In this document: positions 46,761 to 55,243 of the stretch, one piece after another
Numbering within the stretch: position 1 is the stretch's first letter
Layout: each line of letters begins with the position of its first letter
NCBI GenBank assembly: GCA_002359495.1
Contig: DENB01000095.1
Coordinates: 1 to 64,000 of the forward strand
Length of the DNA: 64,000 nucleotides
Reading direction: 5' to 3'
Origin: Enterobacteriaceae bacterium UBA2655
GTDB taxonomy: Bacteria > Pseudomonadota > Gammaproteobacteria > Enterobacterales > Enterobacteriaceae
Position numbers and translations under genes: made by a program
The notes under the pieces: generated by a model
Seen by the model: the letters and a program-made list of their open reading frames with translations, nothing else
Database searches by the model: none
Told to the model about the DNA's origin: nothing

Positions 46761-46780
46761 TACTGTATATAATTACAGTA
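46761..46780 (-). promoter_or_regulatory. LexA (SOS) box
   Basis: TACTGTATATAATTACAGTA matches the consensus TACTGTATATATATACAGTA at 18 of 20 bases, including both CTG/CAG arms. A TATACT -10 box (46777-46782, minus strand) overlaps it, so LexA should block the promoter of the small gene and the DinI-like gene. Confidence 0.88.
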
Positions 46781-46875
46781 TAGATTTTCTTAAAGATTGT
46801 GAAATAGTTTTTTCCTTTAAAATGAGCGAAAAATTACAAAATTTTTCTTCTAAACCTGTTAAGGACCAAACAGTT

Positions 46876-47112
46876 ATGAGAAAAGCATGTATTGATTTGA
46901 TGGCTGATACCAAAGTCGCCTGTCTTTTTGCCGGTGATCTCGGAACAGGCCAATGCCTTCATATGGTCATGGTTTCCGAAGATATGACTGAGTCAGCCCC
47001 TGCAGAAAAATGGGCAAAAGCTTTGAGCCTTTGTCAGCAAAAAGCGGCTGAACTGAAATATGAAGTTTCCCGCATCCGTGGCGGAAGTCTGGCCGGTCTG
47101 CCCCGCCAGTGA
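46876..47112 (+). CDS. Small phage protein of unknown function
   Basis: This 78-residue plus-strand gene, divergent from the SOS pair, contains MADTKVACLFAGDLGTGQCLHMVMVSEDMTESAPAEKWAKAL, with no family I can name. The start at 46876 is chosen because AAGGA lies 10 bases upstream; an in-frame ATG at 46822 has no ribosome site and lies inside a likely -10 box (TAAAAT, 46818-46823). It ends 11 bases before the end of the convergent replication gene. Confidence 0.6.
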   Translation: MRKACIDLMADTKVACLFAGDLGTGQCLHMVMVSEDMTESAPAEKWAKALSLCQQKAAELKYEVSRIRGGSLAGLPRQ

Positions 47113-47123
47113 TTGCATGGCGG

Positions 47124-49553
47124 CTAAGACCACTGCCGCCATTTATCATCTTCCTGCAGGCGCTCATTCCGGTAATAAATCCGCATTCCCGCCCCTGAAT
47201 CCAGGCTTCCGCCACTCAGAAGCAGATCCGTTTCTGCATGGCTTGCCTTAAACCCCCTGGCTTTCAGCTCTGCTTCCAGCTGTAACCTCTGATAATCGTC
47301 AATTGTTTGTTTATAACTCTGCCTTTTACGGGGCTGAACCACTTTCAGCCTGGCAAGAAGCGCCCGCCGTTCTTTCCTGCTCATGTTGTTATAGTCAGGT
47401 TCTCTCTTTGCTGCCGTCCCTTCTCTTTCCTCACTTTCAAAGGTATTCCCAAAATCAGAAATCCCCCCTGAAACGTGTGATTTTTCTACAGGGGGACAGT
47501 TATTGCCACGAGTCCAAGGGGCGCAAGCGCCCTGGTCGGCTGTCGCCTCCTGAACGTCAACGGCCTTACGGACCATTTTCCACTTCGTTGCGTGCGTGCA
47601 AATCCGGCCCGCTACTAACGGGGACCAGATGCCATAAATGCGGGTGCCGTGATCGCCGTAAGAGGTCGGCTCGTCGTTAAGCTCATAAGCCGTTCTGACA
47701 ATATGATGTTTGCGTGGAACCAGCACGCCGCCCTGCTTCATGATGTAGGTAGCAAAGCAGCCCACATCTGCAGCGGCCAGCACCGCGTCCAGCTGCGCAT
47801 TTTCAAGAACAGGCGCACCGGCCTTTTTCTCGCTCTGCATCCTCAGCGCCTGACGGGCAAGCAGGCGCAGCTCACGATATGCCTGGCGGCCCGGAATACC
47901 AAAGAAACGGAACTGCTGAACACGATGCAGTGATGCCCATGCGCCAACGTTTTCAGCGTTATCACGCAGTGATTTACCGGTTTCGGCGCTGACTTCATCT
48001 GACAGGCCGCGACCGTCGATATTTTTACTCACATATTTAGCGATATAGCTGGTCGGCGTACCTTTGCGGGGGTTGATAAGTTCTGATTTGAAACGCGGAC
48101 CCGTATTACTTCCCAGCTCCTCGCGATCTTCACGGATGGCAAACTTACGCAGCAGCGCAGAGATTGAACGGCGGTCTTTTTTGCGCATGAAGCACAGCAG
48201 GTGCCAGTGTACGGTGCCGTCGTGGTGAGGCTCCGCTACACGAACGCCATACCAGCGCAATCCTTTCTTATGCATGGCCTTACGGAATGCTTCAAACGTC
48301 CTGACCAGGTAATCGCTGCTCTGCCGGACGGTGGCAGTTGTCCATTTAGGATTCGGCCTGCCGTTGTTAAGGGTGGCGTGGAAGCGCGACGGGCAGGTAA
48401 TGGTATAAAACACTGCGCAGTCATCGCGCATTTCCGCGATAAGCTCCAGTCCTTTAACGCAGGCCATCATTTCATTTCTGCGGTGTGCAGGGTTGCTGTT
48501 GCTGGCATTCACCACATCTTCCATATCAAGCGTGTCGCCATCTTCGTTGACAAGCTCGTGCGAACGGAAAAATTCCAGCGATTTGCGGCGTTGCTCGCGT
48601 TTATGGATCACGGCCTCAAAACTGACGTAGGGTGACGCTTTTTTGTTGACCAGACAGACAGCGCGCAGCTGCTCCTCCCGCCATTCGCAGCGCAACTGCC
48701 AAAGCTTACGATACCACCAGTCCGAGCAGAGCATACGGGCCAGCGACGGCGGGATTAAATCATAAGGTACAGGCTTGCGGCGGCGCTTTTTGCGGCGCAG
48801 TTGCTCGAAAGCGGGGGGGATAACATCGAGGCGCATCGCTTCAGCGGCCACGATTTCCCATGCCTGGCGGATCTGCTCCGGCTTCACGTCGTCACTCACA
48901 AAAAGATGACCGCTCGCAGTATCAAGGCACATGCTCATATGCGCAGCTACCAGCGTTGATAACCGTTTTACCTGATTCTGGTTCATTTCAGGCAACGCCA
49001 GCAGCCCGTCCAGCCCGTCATGGCCGGCCATAAAACGAAAAGAGACTGAAATCTGGCTTTCGCGTACGCGGGCCAGTCTTTCAAGGCAGGGGCGGATGGT
49101 TTCGCGCAGGTAGCGGGAGTAAGCCTGCGGTCTGCCGAGGTTATGAAAAAATTTAATTCTTTCCAGCAGAGGCTTACTGATGTGTGCAGGCTGGGCGCTG
49201 ACATCGGCCACGATAACCAGATCGGGATTGAATCGCTGTTGTTCGCGGGCCGTTTTTGCCCCGCTGATAATTCTGTCCTGCACAATTTCACGCTGGACAG
49301 GATCACGGGATTCATTAAAGAAATAGCGTTCCCAAACCTCATCACTCAGCGCCTCACGGTGCAGCTGTTCCTGCTCGTTATCCGCAGCGTAAAGAGTGAT
49401 CAGGTTTGAAAGCGCAGAAACCGGCGCAACTTCTGCCGGTTCCAGGTAGGGGTTAACAGCTTTCCGGGGGGTGTTCCATGCATATTCACGCTGCGTTTTT
49501 GGCGCAGCGTGAGGATCTGAGTTGTGTTCTGTCAGCAAATTATGCAGGCTCAT
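47124..49553 (-). CDS. A: Replication initiator A (rolling-circle HUH endonuclease)
   Basis: The 809-residue Phage_GPA-family protein nicks the phage origin and stays bound through a tyrosine to start rolling-circle replication. The HUH metal motif is [10 protein letters not shown] (about 444-453) and the paired tyrosines are in [10 protein letters not shown] (about 499-508). P2 A uses two such tyrosines. The ATG at 49553 overlaps the DUF3850 stop (TAATG), so translation is coupled; a GTG at 49562 is an alternative. In P2 the origin lies within A itself; I could not locate it here. Confidence 0.92.
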   Translation of the reverse strand: MSLHNLLTEHNSDPHAAPKTQREYAWNTPRKAVNPYLEPAEVAPVSALSNLITLYAADNEQEQLHREALSDEVWERYFFNESRDPVQREIVQDRIISGAKTAREQQRFNPDLVIVADVSAQPAHISKPLLERIKFFHNLGRPQAYSRYLRETIRPCLERLARVRESQISVSFRFMAGHDGLDGLLALPEMNQNQVKRLSTLVAAHMSMCLDTASGHLFVSDDVKPEQIRQAWEIVAAEAMRLDVIPPAFEQLRRKKRRRKPVPYDLIPPSLARMLCSDWWYRKLWQLRCEWREEQLRAVCLVNKKASPYVSFEAVIHKREQRRKSLEFFRSHELVNEDGDTLDMEDVVNASNSNPAHRRNEMMACVKGLELIAEMRDDCAVFYTITCPSRFHATLNNGRPNPKWTTATVRQSSDYLVRTFEAFRKAMHKKGLRWYGVRVAEPHHDGTVHWHLLCFMRKKDRRSISALLRKFAIREDREELGSNTGPRFKSELINPRKGTPTSYIAKYVSKNIDGRGLSDEVSAETGKSLRDNAENVGAWASLHRVQQFRFFGIPGRQAYRELRLLARQALRMQSEKKAGAPVLENAQLDAVLAAADVGCFATYIMKQGGVLVPRKHHIVRTAYELNDEPTSYGDHGTRIYGIWSPLVAGRICTHATKWKMVRKAVDVQEATADQGACAPWTRGNNCPPVEKSHVSGGISDFGNTFESEEREGTAAKREPDYNNMSRKERRALLARLKVVQPRKRQSYKQTIDDYQRLQLEAELKARGFKASHAETDLLLSGGSLDSGAGMRIYYRNERLQEDDKWRQWS

Positions 49554-49819
49554 TACTGACACGGCCCGCCTTCAAAGCTCAGCATCACGTAACCCGGCGC
49601 CCATTCGTCCAGGTCAGTGATATGAGTGATTCGGACCTGCACATGCAGGCCCGTGAATCCCACCAGGTCAGGAAAGTCAGCCTGCGGCCCGAACTCAAAA
49701 AGACACAGCAGATCGCCCACGGCAAAATCCCGGTCATTGCATCGGAATTCCGCTTTCTTCTCGCCACGCAGAACAGCCGCATAATGCTGCGGCTGAATTT
49801 TGAGGTTATGGATTTTCAT
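49553..49819 (-). CDS. DUF3850 (ASCH/PUA-like) protein
   Basis: The 88-residue protein has the pattern [37 protein letters not shown], typical of DUF3850, an ASCH/PUA-like RNA-binding fold common in phage early operons. The molecular role is unknown. It is translationally coupled to A downstream and overlaps DUF2732 at one base. Confidence 0.85.
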   Translation of the reverse strand: MKIHNLKIQPQHYAAVLRGEKKAEFRCNDRDFAVGDLLCLFEFGPQADFPDLVGFTGLHVQVRITHITDLDEWAPGYVMLSFEGGPCQ

Positions 49820-50046
49820 CAGTGCAGGTCCCGTGATTCGTTTTCAAACCGCTCTGCTTCCTGCCGCAGCAGCTCCGCCGCCTCGATACCGTTAAGCCCC
49901 TGCTTATGGATATGCACGGCCATTGCAGCCAGGCGGACAGAGAATTTCAGCGCGCGGTCTTTGCGCTCCTCGTTACGGGCTTCGGCCAGCAGGTTCTGCA
50001 TGGCTGATTCGTCTGCTTCAAAAGTGCGGGTTTCGATATTTTGCAT
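49819..50046 (-). CDS. DUF2732 family protein
   Basis: The 75-residue helical protein (MQNIETRTFEADESAMQNLLAEARNEERKDRALKFSVRLAAMAVHIH) is of the DUF2732 type found in P2-like early regions. Function is unknown. GGAGAAAGAG precedes the ATG. The gap to the next gene (50047-50115) holds nothing evident. Confidence 0.8.
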   Translation of the reverse strand: MQNIETRTFEADESAMQNLLAEARNEERKDRALKFSVRLAAMAVHIHKQGLNGIEAAELLRQEAERFENESRDLH

Positions 50047-50115
50047 TTCTCTTTCTCCTGAATTCGGGCAAAAGAATGCCCGACGGGTTTACGCCATTTA
50101 ATTTCGTTGGGTTAA

Positions 50116-50454
50116 TTAATTAGGAAGCGTCAGCTTTTTGGGAAATAAACTCACGACTGCACGAAAGTGATTCATTGCACCAATCAGCGCGGCAATTTCG
50201 TCACTCGTCAGTTCATCAAATTCAACGCTGTGACGTTCTTTGCTGATATTAGCCAGAAAGAAAATGGCGCTCAGTGCCCGGTTATTTTGCTCATACTGCG
50301 CATCGCGTTTATTACGCATTTCGTTAATAAACCGCTTCAGCTCATTTCCGCAGTCGCCGTACATCATTGTGCGAAGCGCCGCTATGTGGTTCAGCGCGCT
50401 GGCGCGTTGCCCGGCGCTCATCTGAACAGTGATATTTTCAGCTTTGTAAGACAT
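50116..50454 (-). CDS. DUF5347-like phage protein
   Basis: The 112-residue mostly helical protein (MSYKAENITVQMSAGQRASALNHIAALR...) resembles the DUF5347 group in P2-like phages. Function unknown. Its start overlaps the end of the Fil-like gene by 37 bases in a different frame. Confidence 0.7.
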   Translation of the reverse strand: MSYKAENITVQMSAGQRASALNHIAALRTMMYGDCGNELKRFINEMRNKRDAQYEQNNRALSAIFFLANISKERHSVEFDELTSDEIAALIGAMNHFRAVVSLFPKKLTLPN

Positions 50455-50609
50455 TTTGCTTTACTCCCGTTACCGGTTAACCCTGCCAGCAGTTCCGTTT
50501 GTGAATTTGACGGATGCCAGCGTCTGCCGTTCGCTCCCATAATCCAGCCATGGCCATAAGCCGGTGATGGGTTCTGCCGTTTTAAAAGCGGCGCTACTGA
50601 AAAAGCCAT
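50418..50609 (-). CDS. fil: Fil-like (DUF2724) cell filamentation protein
   Basis: The 63-residue protein has the family pattern APLLKRQNPSPAYGHGWIMGANGRRWHP, like phage 186 Fil (DUF2724), which blocks host cell division when expressed early in infection. It lies eight bases after CII on the same early transcript, the same place as fil in 186. Confidence 0.78.
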   Translation of the reverse strand: MAFSVAPLLKRQNPSPAYGHGWIMGANGRRWHPSNSQTELLAGLTGNGSKAKCLTKLKISLFR

Positions 50610-50616
50610 GCAGCCC

Positions 50617-51126
50617 TCAATTCAGACCGAAGGAAGCGCCGAGGCCGCTGATTGCATCTACTGTATTTGCCAGCGTCGGGTTCGAATGAATGCGTGTCTG
50701 TACTGCCATTGCGGCCAGAGTCAGACAGCGAATGCCGCTGTTTACGTTCTGAATTAAATTGCGACGACCGGCAGGCGAGATGTTGTCCTGAACAACAGCG
50801 GTAGCTGCCAGCTGCCCTACTTCCGCCGTTGCTTTGAGAACGTAATTTGACAGCTTTTCCTGTGCCACTTCGTTGACCGGCACACACGGCAGGCAATGCA
50901 GTTGCGCCAGCATCCCGTCAACCAGCGTTGCATCTTCGGTCAGGTCAGTCAGGATCAGCATTTCCCGGACTGTAAGCTGATGTACCTGCTCCGGGTTCAG
51001 CTTGTTGCTGATGGTCTGAGGATTCAGGCCCGCTTTCTTAGCCAGCTGAATGATATTGTTCTTTGCCGCAAATGCCCGGCAGGCCTCATCGAAATGGCTA
51101 TGTGTAGAAACACTAAAATCAAACAT
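50617..51126 (-). CDS. cII: CII-like establishment regulator (CP76 family)
   Basis: This 169-residue protein has an N-terminal helix-turn-helix (NIIQLAKKAGLNPQTISNKLNPEQ, about 24-47) and matches the phage 186 CII / Phage_CP76 family. In 186 CII activates the promoter that first makes CI, so it decides for lysogeny. Position second after the excisionase in the early operon is the 186 order. Confidence 0.85.
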   Translation of the reverse strand: MFDFSVSTHSHFDEACRAFAAKNNIIQLAKKAGLNPQTISNKLNPEQVHQLTVREMLILTDLTEDATLVDGMLAQLHCLPCVPVNEVAQEKLSNYVLKATAEVGQLAATAVVQDNISPAGRRNLIQNVNSGIRCLTLAAMAVQTRIHSNPTLANTVDAISGLGASFGLN

Positions 51127-51160
51127 GCTTTATCCCTGTCAGTATCCCAATATGGGTCCG

Positions 51161-51397
51161 TCAAGCCTGAACTGTAATGTGATAGCCAGACGCAGCTTCT
51201 ACGATTAACGCAAGCATGTTGACTTCAATCAGGCCGTTTGCACCTTCTTTCTTCCTGATTGGCAAACGGTTTTCTTGATACATCTTACGAGCAGTGCGCT
51301 TGCAGATGCCGGTGCGGCGGCAGTACTCATCCAGAGAGATGAAAGGCTCAGAAATCACAAAGTTGAGATTTGGTCGCATTGAAAAATCACGCTTCAT
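51161..51397 (-). CDS. Cox/Apl-like excisionase and repressor
   Basis: The 78-residue protein has a winged/helix-turn-helix core: FISLDEYCRRTGICKRTARKMYQENRLPIRKK (about 19-50). Such proteins direct excision by Int and repress the lysogenic promoter. It is the first early gene, divergent from cI across a 90-base switch region. A shared CACTATATGRCA motif in the switch and beside attR (51439 and 53175) may be its binding site (inference). Confidence 0.8.
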   Translation of the reverse strand: MKRDFSMRPNLNFVISEPFISLDEYCRRTGICKRTARKMYQENRLPIRKKEGANGLIEVNMLALIVEAASGYHITVQA

Positions 51398-51430
51398 AAT
51401 GCAATATCCCCTTTTGGGTTTACGTTGTCT

Positions 51431-51513
51431 CTATATGTCACTATATGGCATACATCACAAAACGAAATATAGGATCACAAAACGCCAATGTCAAACCATA
51501 AAAACACAAAACG
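51431..51513. promoter_or_regulatory. Lysis-lysogeny switch with CI operator-like repeats
   Basis: CACAAAACG occurs three times as direct repeats (51456-51464, 51476-51484, 51505-51513), spaced 20 and 29 bases; the last lies in the first codons of cI. CTATATG is repeated at 51431 and 51441. These repeats between divergent excisionase and cI genes are likely repressor and excisionase sites. TATAGT/TATAGA boxes for the early minus promoter lie within. Confidence 0.6.
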
Positions 51514-52108
51514 GAATATTGATGATTCGGTTCGTAAAGCTATCGAAAGCAGAAAAGGCGGCAAGGATGTCATTTTCCGCTTAGTAGAAGCCTACGGATT
51601 CAGTAGCAGACAGGCTTTATGTAACCATTTAGATGTTTCACAAAGCACGCTTGCGAATCGCTCTGCGAGAGATACATTTCCTGATGATTGGGTGCTAATT
51701 TGCCACATCGAAACTGGTGCCTCCCTCAAATGGCTCATTACTGGCAAGGGCTTGCCATTTGAGAACACACCAGATTCACGAATCACCACTCTGGAATATA
51801 AGACAATCTCAAATGGGATGTTAACTGCAGAAGCGGATCGCATAGTGGATGCAAACTCTTTACCCGATGGACTAAAAAAACCCTTCTTAGTAAATGCAGA
51901 TAGAGATTGCTATTTAGTAGATGCTTATGAAGGAGAAGTTACAGATGGGATGTGGCTTATCAAAGTCGATAATTTAGTCAGCGTTAGAGAATTAATCCGC
52001 TTTCCCGGTGGCAGAATACGAGTCGAAAATGGCAAGGCTTCCTTTGAATGTCAGATCAGCGACATTGAAGTGCTGGGAAAAGTCATCTCTAAGACCGAGT
52101 ATTTTTAA
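51488..52108 (+). CDS. cI: CI repressor (186-type)
   Basis: The 206-residue protein has an N-terminal DNA-binding domain (about 20-90, VEAYGFSSRQALCNHLDVSQSTLANR with the helix-turn-helix) and a C-terminal oligomerisation domain, as in the 186 CI family. I see no LexA-type Ala-Gly cleavage site at the domain junction, so induction by antirepressor rather than RecA cleavage is likely, fitting the LexA-controlled DinI-like gene. It is followed five bases later by int, probably on one transcript. Confidence 0.88.
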   Translation: MSNHKNTKRNIDDSVRKAIESRKGGKDVIFRLVEAYGFSSRQALCNHLDVSQSTLANRSARDTFPDDWVLICHIETGASLKWLITGKGLPFENTPDSRITTLEYKTISNGMLTAEADRIVDANSLPDGLKKPFLVNADRDCYLVDAYEGEVTDGMWLIKVDNLVSVRELIRFPGGRIRVENGKASFECQISDIEVLGKVISKTEYF

Positions 52109-52113
52109 TAGCC

Positions 52114-53127
52114 ATGGCCGTCAGCAAATTACCTAATGGAAAATGGCAGGCGCAGTTTTTCCCCAACGGGCGAGATGGTAAACGCGTCCGCCGTCAGTTC
52201 GCCACAAAAGGCGAGGCGCTTTCATATGAAAAACACATCAAAGCACAAGCGCAAGATAAGCCCTGGCTTGGTGAGAAGACCGATAAAAGGCGCGTTTTTG
52301 ATTTAGTTGAAACCTGGTACAACGCACACGGCATAACGCTATCTGACGGGAAGAAGCGGAAAGATGCAATGGAATTTGCCTGCAAAGCTATGGGTGATCC
52401 GCTTGCCACAGAGTTTAATGCGCGCATATTTTCAGCATACCGTGAGCAACGGCTGTCAGGAAAAATCACCCGCTCAAACCGCGTTAAAACCGTAACGCCC
52501 AGAACTGTTAACCTTGAACTGGCATATTTTCGGGCTGTATTTAATGAGCTACGTCGTTTAGATGAGTGGACGGCACCTAACCCGTTAGACAATGTTAGAG
52601 AATATAAAATAGCCGAGTCAGAAATGGCTTATCTGACCAGTGAGGAACTAAGAGCGTTACTAAAAGAATGTGAGCAAAGCCGTTCTAAGGACTTACTGGC
52701 AGTTGTGAAGCTGTGCCTGGCAACCGGGGCACGCTGGGGCGAGGCTGAAACACTAAAGGGAAATCAAATACGAGCCGGTAAAGTGATTTTCATTAAGACG
52801 AAAGGCAAGAAAAACCGCGCAGTTCCTATTAGTGATTCTCTGCTGAAAGAACTTCCATCAAGTCGGAAGGCGAAGCCTCTCTTTTCATCTTGCTATGCCG
52901 CCTTTCGATCTGCATTGAAACGGGCAGAAATTGAAACACCTGCGGGCCAGCTAACTCACGTTTTACGCCACACTTTTGCATCACATTTTATGATGAACGG
53001 CGGAAACATTTTGGTGCTTCAGCGCATCTTGGGGCATACAGATATTAAGGTAACAATGCGCTATGCCCACTTTGCGCCTGACCATCTTTCTGAGGCAATA
53101 AACTTTAACCCGCTAAACCGGCTTTGA
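52114..53127 (+). CDS. int: Tyrosine integrase (P2 type)
   Basis: The 337-residue recombinase inserts and excises the prophage at ileX. The catalytic set is visible: Arg207 (TGARWGEAE), His282 and Arg285 (LTHVLRHTF), a histidine in RILGHTD and the nucleophile Tyr317 (RYAHFAP). An N-terminal arm-binding domain (MAVSKLPNGKWQAQFFPNG) should bind the repeated sites at 23039 and 53128; the latter overlaps the int end, so int reading and site binding are linked. Confidence 0.95.
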   Translation: MAVSKLPNGKWQAQFFPNGRDGKRVRRQFATKGEALSYEKHIKAQAQDKPWLGEKTDKRRVFDLVETWYNAHGITLSDGKKRKDAMEFACKAMGDPLATEFNARIFSAYREQRLSGKITRSNRVKTVTPRTVNLELAYFRAVFNELRRLDEWTAPNPLDNVREYKIAESEMAYLTSEELRALLKECEQSRSKDLLAVVKLCLATGARWGEAETLKGNQIRAGKVIFIKTKGKKNRAVPISDSLLKELPSSRKAKPLFSSCYAAFRSALKRAEIETPAGQLTHVLRHTFASHFMMNGGNILVLQRILGHTDIKVTMRYAHFAPDHLSEAINFNPLNRL

Positions 53128-53148
53128 TGGCAGCAAAATGGCAGCAGA
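53128..53148 (+). repeat. Probable integrase arm-type site, right
   Basis: Identical to 23039-23059: two direct GGCAGCA units 11 bases apart. It starts right after the int stop codon and about 90 bases before the attR core. Confidence 0.65.
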
Positions 53149-53174
53149 GCATGTTACTACGTGCCATTATTTGC

Positions 53175-53186
53175 CACTATATGACA
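53175..53186. promoter_or_regulatory. Possible excisionase site near attR
   Basis: CACTATATGACA here matches CACTATATGGCA in the switch region (51439-51450) at 11 of 12 bases. In 186, Apl binds both at the attachment site and in the switch; the same is inferred here. Confidence 0.4.
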
Positions 53187-53239
53187 GACTAATAAAGTTA
53201 TAAATCAGTAACTTACTGTTTTTCCTAAAAACATTTTCG

Positions 53240-53304
53240 GACTCATAATCGCTTGGTCGCTGGTTCAAGTCCAGCAGGGGCCACCAAATTTAAGCTGTGA
53301 AATC
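53240..53304 (+). repeat. attR (right prophage attachment repeat)
   Basis: Identical to 22922-22986. It holds the displaced 3' 47 bases of ileX (from the anticodon stem to CCA) plus 18 bases beyond; the fragment is not a functional tRNA. Confidence 0.95.
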
Positions 53305-53310
53305 GCTAAT

Positions 53311-53340
53311 AAAAAAGCCACTTTGTAAGGTGGCTTTTTT
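53311..53340 (+). terminator. Original host terminator of ileX
   Basis: AAAAAAGCCAC and GTGGCTTTTTT form a strong hairpin with T-run directly beyond attR. It closely resembles the phage copy at 22993-23021 and would end ileX transcription in an uninfected cell. Confidence 0.75.
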
Positions 53341-53433
53341 ATTAGTGATTTTTGCGTGGCGGTAAAATGGCTATGGGATAATTTTCGCTCCAAACAACTC
53401 AGCGTCATCAAACTAACGCACCTTTTCCTGTCT

Positions 53434-53460
53434 CAAAAAAAGCGCCGCTACGCGGCGCTC
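53434..53460 (-). terminator. Terminator after sdaC
   Basis: AGCGCCGC and GCGGCGCT pair around TAC (53441-53459); on the minus strand the stem is followed by TTTTTTT. It lies 10 bases after the sdaC stop. Confidence 0.85.
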
Positions 53461-53469
53461 AGTTCATCC

Positions 53470-54762
53470 TTAGCTAACCAGCGAATAAAATATTGCGGAA
53501 ATCGCCACCAGCCCTATCACCACCACAAACAGGTTGCTGACAGGGCCGCTGTACTTACGCATCGCGGGAACTTTGCGGATAGCGTACATTGGCATCAGGA
53601 ACAGAATCATCGCGATCACCGGACCGCCGAGCGTCTCAATCATGCCGAGAATGCTGGGATTCCAGGTAGCGACGATCCAGGTGGTTAGCAGCATAAACAG
53701 CGCGGTGAGCCGGTTAAGCTTCTGCGGCTCGATGGTTTTCCCCCTGCTACGCAGCGATTTAATCACCAGACCGTTAAAGCCCTCGCGTGCGCCGAGATAG
53801 TGACCGAGGAAGGATTTAGTGATCGCCACCATCGCAATCACCGGACCCAGCCAGGCGATGATCGGCGCATGAAAATGGTTAGCCAGGTAAGAGAGAATCG
53901 TAATATTCTGCTCTCTCGCCGCATACAGGTCGCTGGGCGAGAGGCTCAGCACGCAGCTGAAGACGAAAAACATCACCGTCGCCACCATCATGACGTGCGC
54001 GCAAGCCAGAATGCGGGAGCATTTTTTCTCCGCCGCTGCGCCATACTCTTCGCGCTTCGCCACGGCGAAGGAGGAGATAATCGGCGAGTGGTTAAAGGAA
54101 AACACCATCACCGGGATGGCCAGCCAGAGCGTCATCCACAGACCGTTCTCATTGCTGCTGTGATCTAAAGAGAGCGTTTCCAGCGCCGCGCCGTGCCAGT
54201 GCGGGATCAGATAAAGCGCCATCAACATCAGCACCGCCACAAAGGGAAACACCAGCACGCTCATCGCTTTTACAATCATCTGCTCGCCAAAACGCACCAC
54301 CGTCATCATCCCAAGGATTAAAATCAACGACAATACGGCGCGCGGCGGCATCGGCATATCCAGCTGGTGCGTGATGAAACTTTCCACCGTATTGGTGATA
54401 GCCACGCTGTACATCAGCAGTATCGGGTAGATGGCGAAAAAGTAGAGCAGCGTGATGATCTTACCGGCCCCGACGCCGAAATGTTCCTCCACCACTTCGG
54501 TAATGTCCTCGCCCGGATTTTTCCCGGAGAGCACAAAGCGGGTCAGCGCGCGATGCGCGAAGAAGGTCATCGGAAACGCAAGGAGCGCCATGATAATCAG
54601 CGGAATCATCCCGCCGACGCCAGCGTTGATCGGCAGAAAGAGTACGCCTGCGCCAATGGCGGTGCCGTATAAACCCAGCATCCACATAGTGTCTGTTTTG
54701 CGCCATCCTGGTGTCGCTAGCGCCTCAATGACGGCATTCGGGCCGGTCTGAGTGTTTTCCAT
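53470..54762 (-). CDS. sdaC: L-serine/H+ symporter SdaC
   Basis: SdaC imports serine with protons across the inner membrane. The 430-residue protein (E. coli 429) has about eleven hydrophobic helices and is nearly identical to E. coli SdaC in blocks such as WRKTDTMWMLGLYGTAIGAG and SFNHSPIISSFAVAKREEYG. An ATG at 54762 with TGGAG upstream is preferred over a TTG twelve bases earlier. In E. coli it precedes sdaB; no serine deaminase gene is next to it here. Confidence 0.95.
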   Translation of the reverse strand: MENTQTGPNAVIEALATPGWRKTDTMWMLGLYGTAIGAGVLFLPINAGVGGMIPLIIMALLAFPMTFFAHRALTRFVLSGKNPGEDITEVVEEHFGVGAGKIITLLYFFAIYPILLMYSVAITNTVESFITHQLDMPMPPRAVLSLILILGMMTVVRFGEQMIVKAMSVLVFPFVAVLMLMALYLIPHWHGAALETLSLDHSSNENGLWMTLWLAIPVMVFSFNHSPIISSFAVAKREEYGAAAEKKCSRILACAHVMMVATVMFFVFSCVLSLSPSDLYAAREQNITILSYLANHFHAPIIAWLGPVIAMVAITKSFLGHYLGAREGFNGLVIKSLRSRGKTIEPQKLNRLTALFMLLTTWIVATWNPSILGMIETLGGPVIAMILFLMPMYAIRKVPAMRKYSGPVSNLFVVVIGLVAISAIFYSLVS

Positions 54763-55243
54763 CTGAATCTCCAAAATAGTTTTTCTTAACAGCTGAACTA
54801 CAGAAAAAAGAACCCGACGGCAGAGATAAACGCTGCCTTATTACCGATTCCCGTAATTTATGTCGGTCTTGATAAACAAGCGGTACGGTACAGTCGGTTT
54901 GTCTGTTCATCAGTGAGCGCGATCTCAACTTAAGCGCGAAGACGCTTTATCCGCAGAATTTATTGATATATTTCAAATATATTCCGTTCATTTTTGCGCC
55001 ACCCCGCGCACGCAATCGATTGCTTTGCCGCATCGTCTGAAGCAGCGAAAAGCACATCGTTCCGGCAACTTTTGTTCCGTTGATTAGTAAAAGGGAGCGA
55101 ACAAAGATGGCGTAGCGTAACCCGCTGTAAAACGCGGCGCTGAATCATAAGTCAGCTTTAACCTCAGATTAAAGGGTTAAGGCGTCGCGCAGAAACAACC
55201 GCATACTCTTTGCGCAGCCGAAAAGGATGGGAAACGACAGGAC
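54763..55243. other. Gene-free sdaC-malT gap
   Basis: No convincing gene is seen in 481 bases, which should hold the sdaC promoter and the malT 3' end. One feature stands out: a perfect AT-rich palindrome, ATATATTT-C-AAATATAT (54966-54982), about 200 bases upstream of sdaC, which looks like an operator or a DNA bend. No clear terminator for malT was found. Confidence 0.5.

Larger units (their letters stand above)
22922..53304 (+). mobile_element. P2/186-type prophage integrated in ileX
   Basis: About 30.4 kb lie between 65-bp direct repeats. All P2 structural genes (Q-P-O-N-M-L-X, lysis, R-S, V-W-J-I-H, FI-FII-E-T-U-D, ogr) are present in P2 order and apparently intact, with replication, repressor and integrase modules arranged like coliphage 186 (CI, CII, Fil, LexA-controlled DinI-like gene). 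A cos core lies at 42727-42745. No broken essential gene was found, so the element looks inducible. The tin/old locus holds an AT-rich cassette instead. Confidence 0.95.

Noticed and set aside
53240..53286. Second tRNA-Ile gene
   Set aside because: Only the 3' 47 bases are present; the acceptor 5' strand and D arm are missing. It is the attR fragment.
53356..53688. A plus-strand frame after attR
   Set aside because: It runs into sdaC on the opposite strand and has no ribosome site or recognisable protein.
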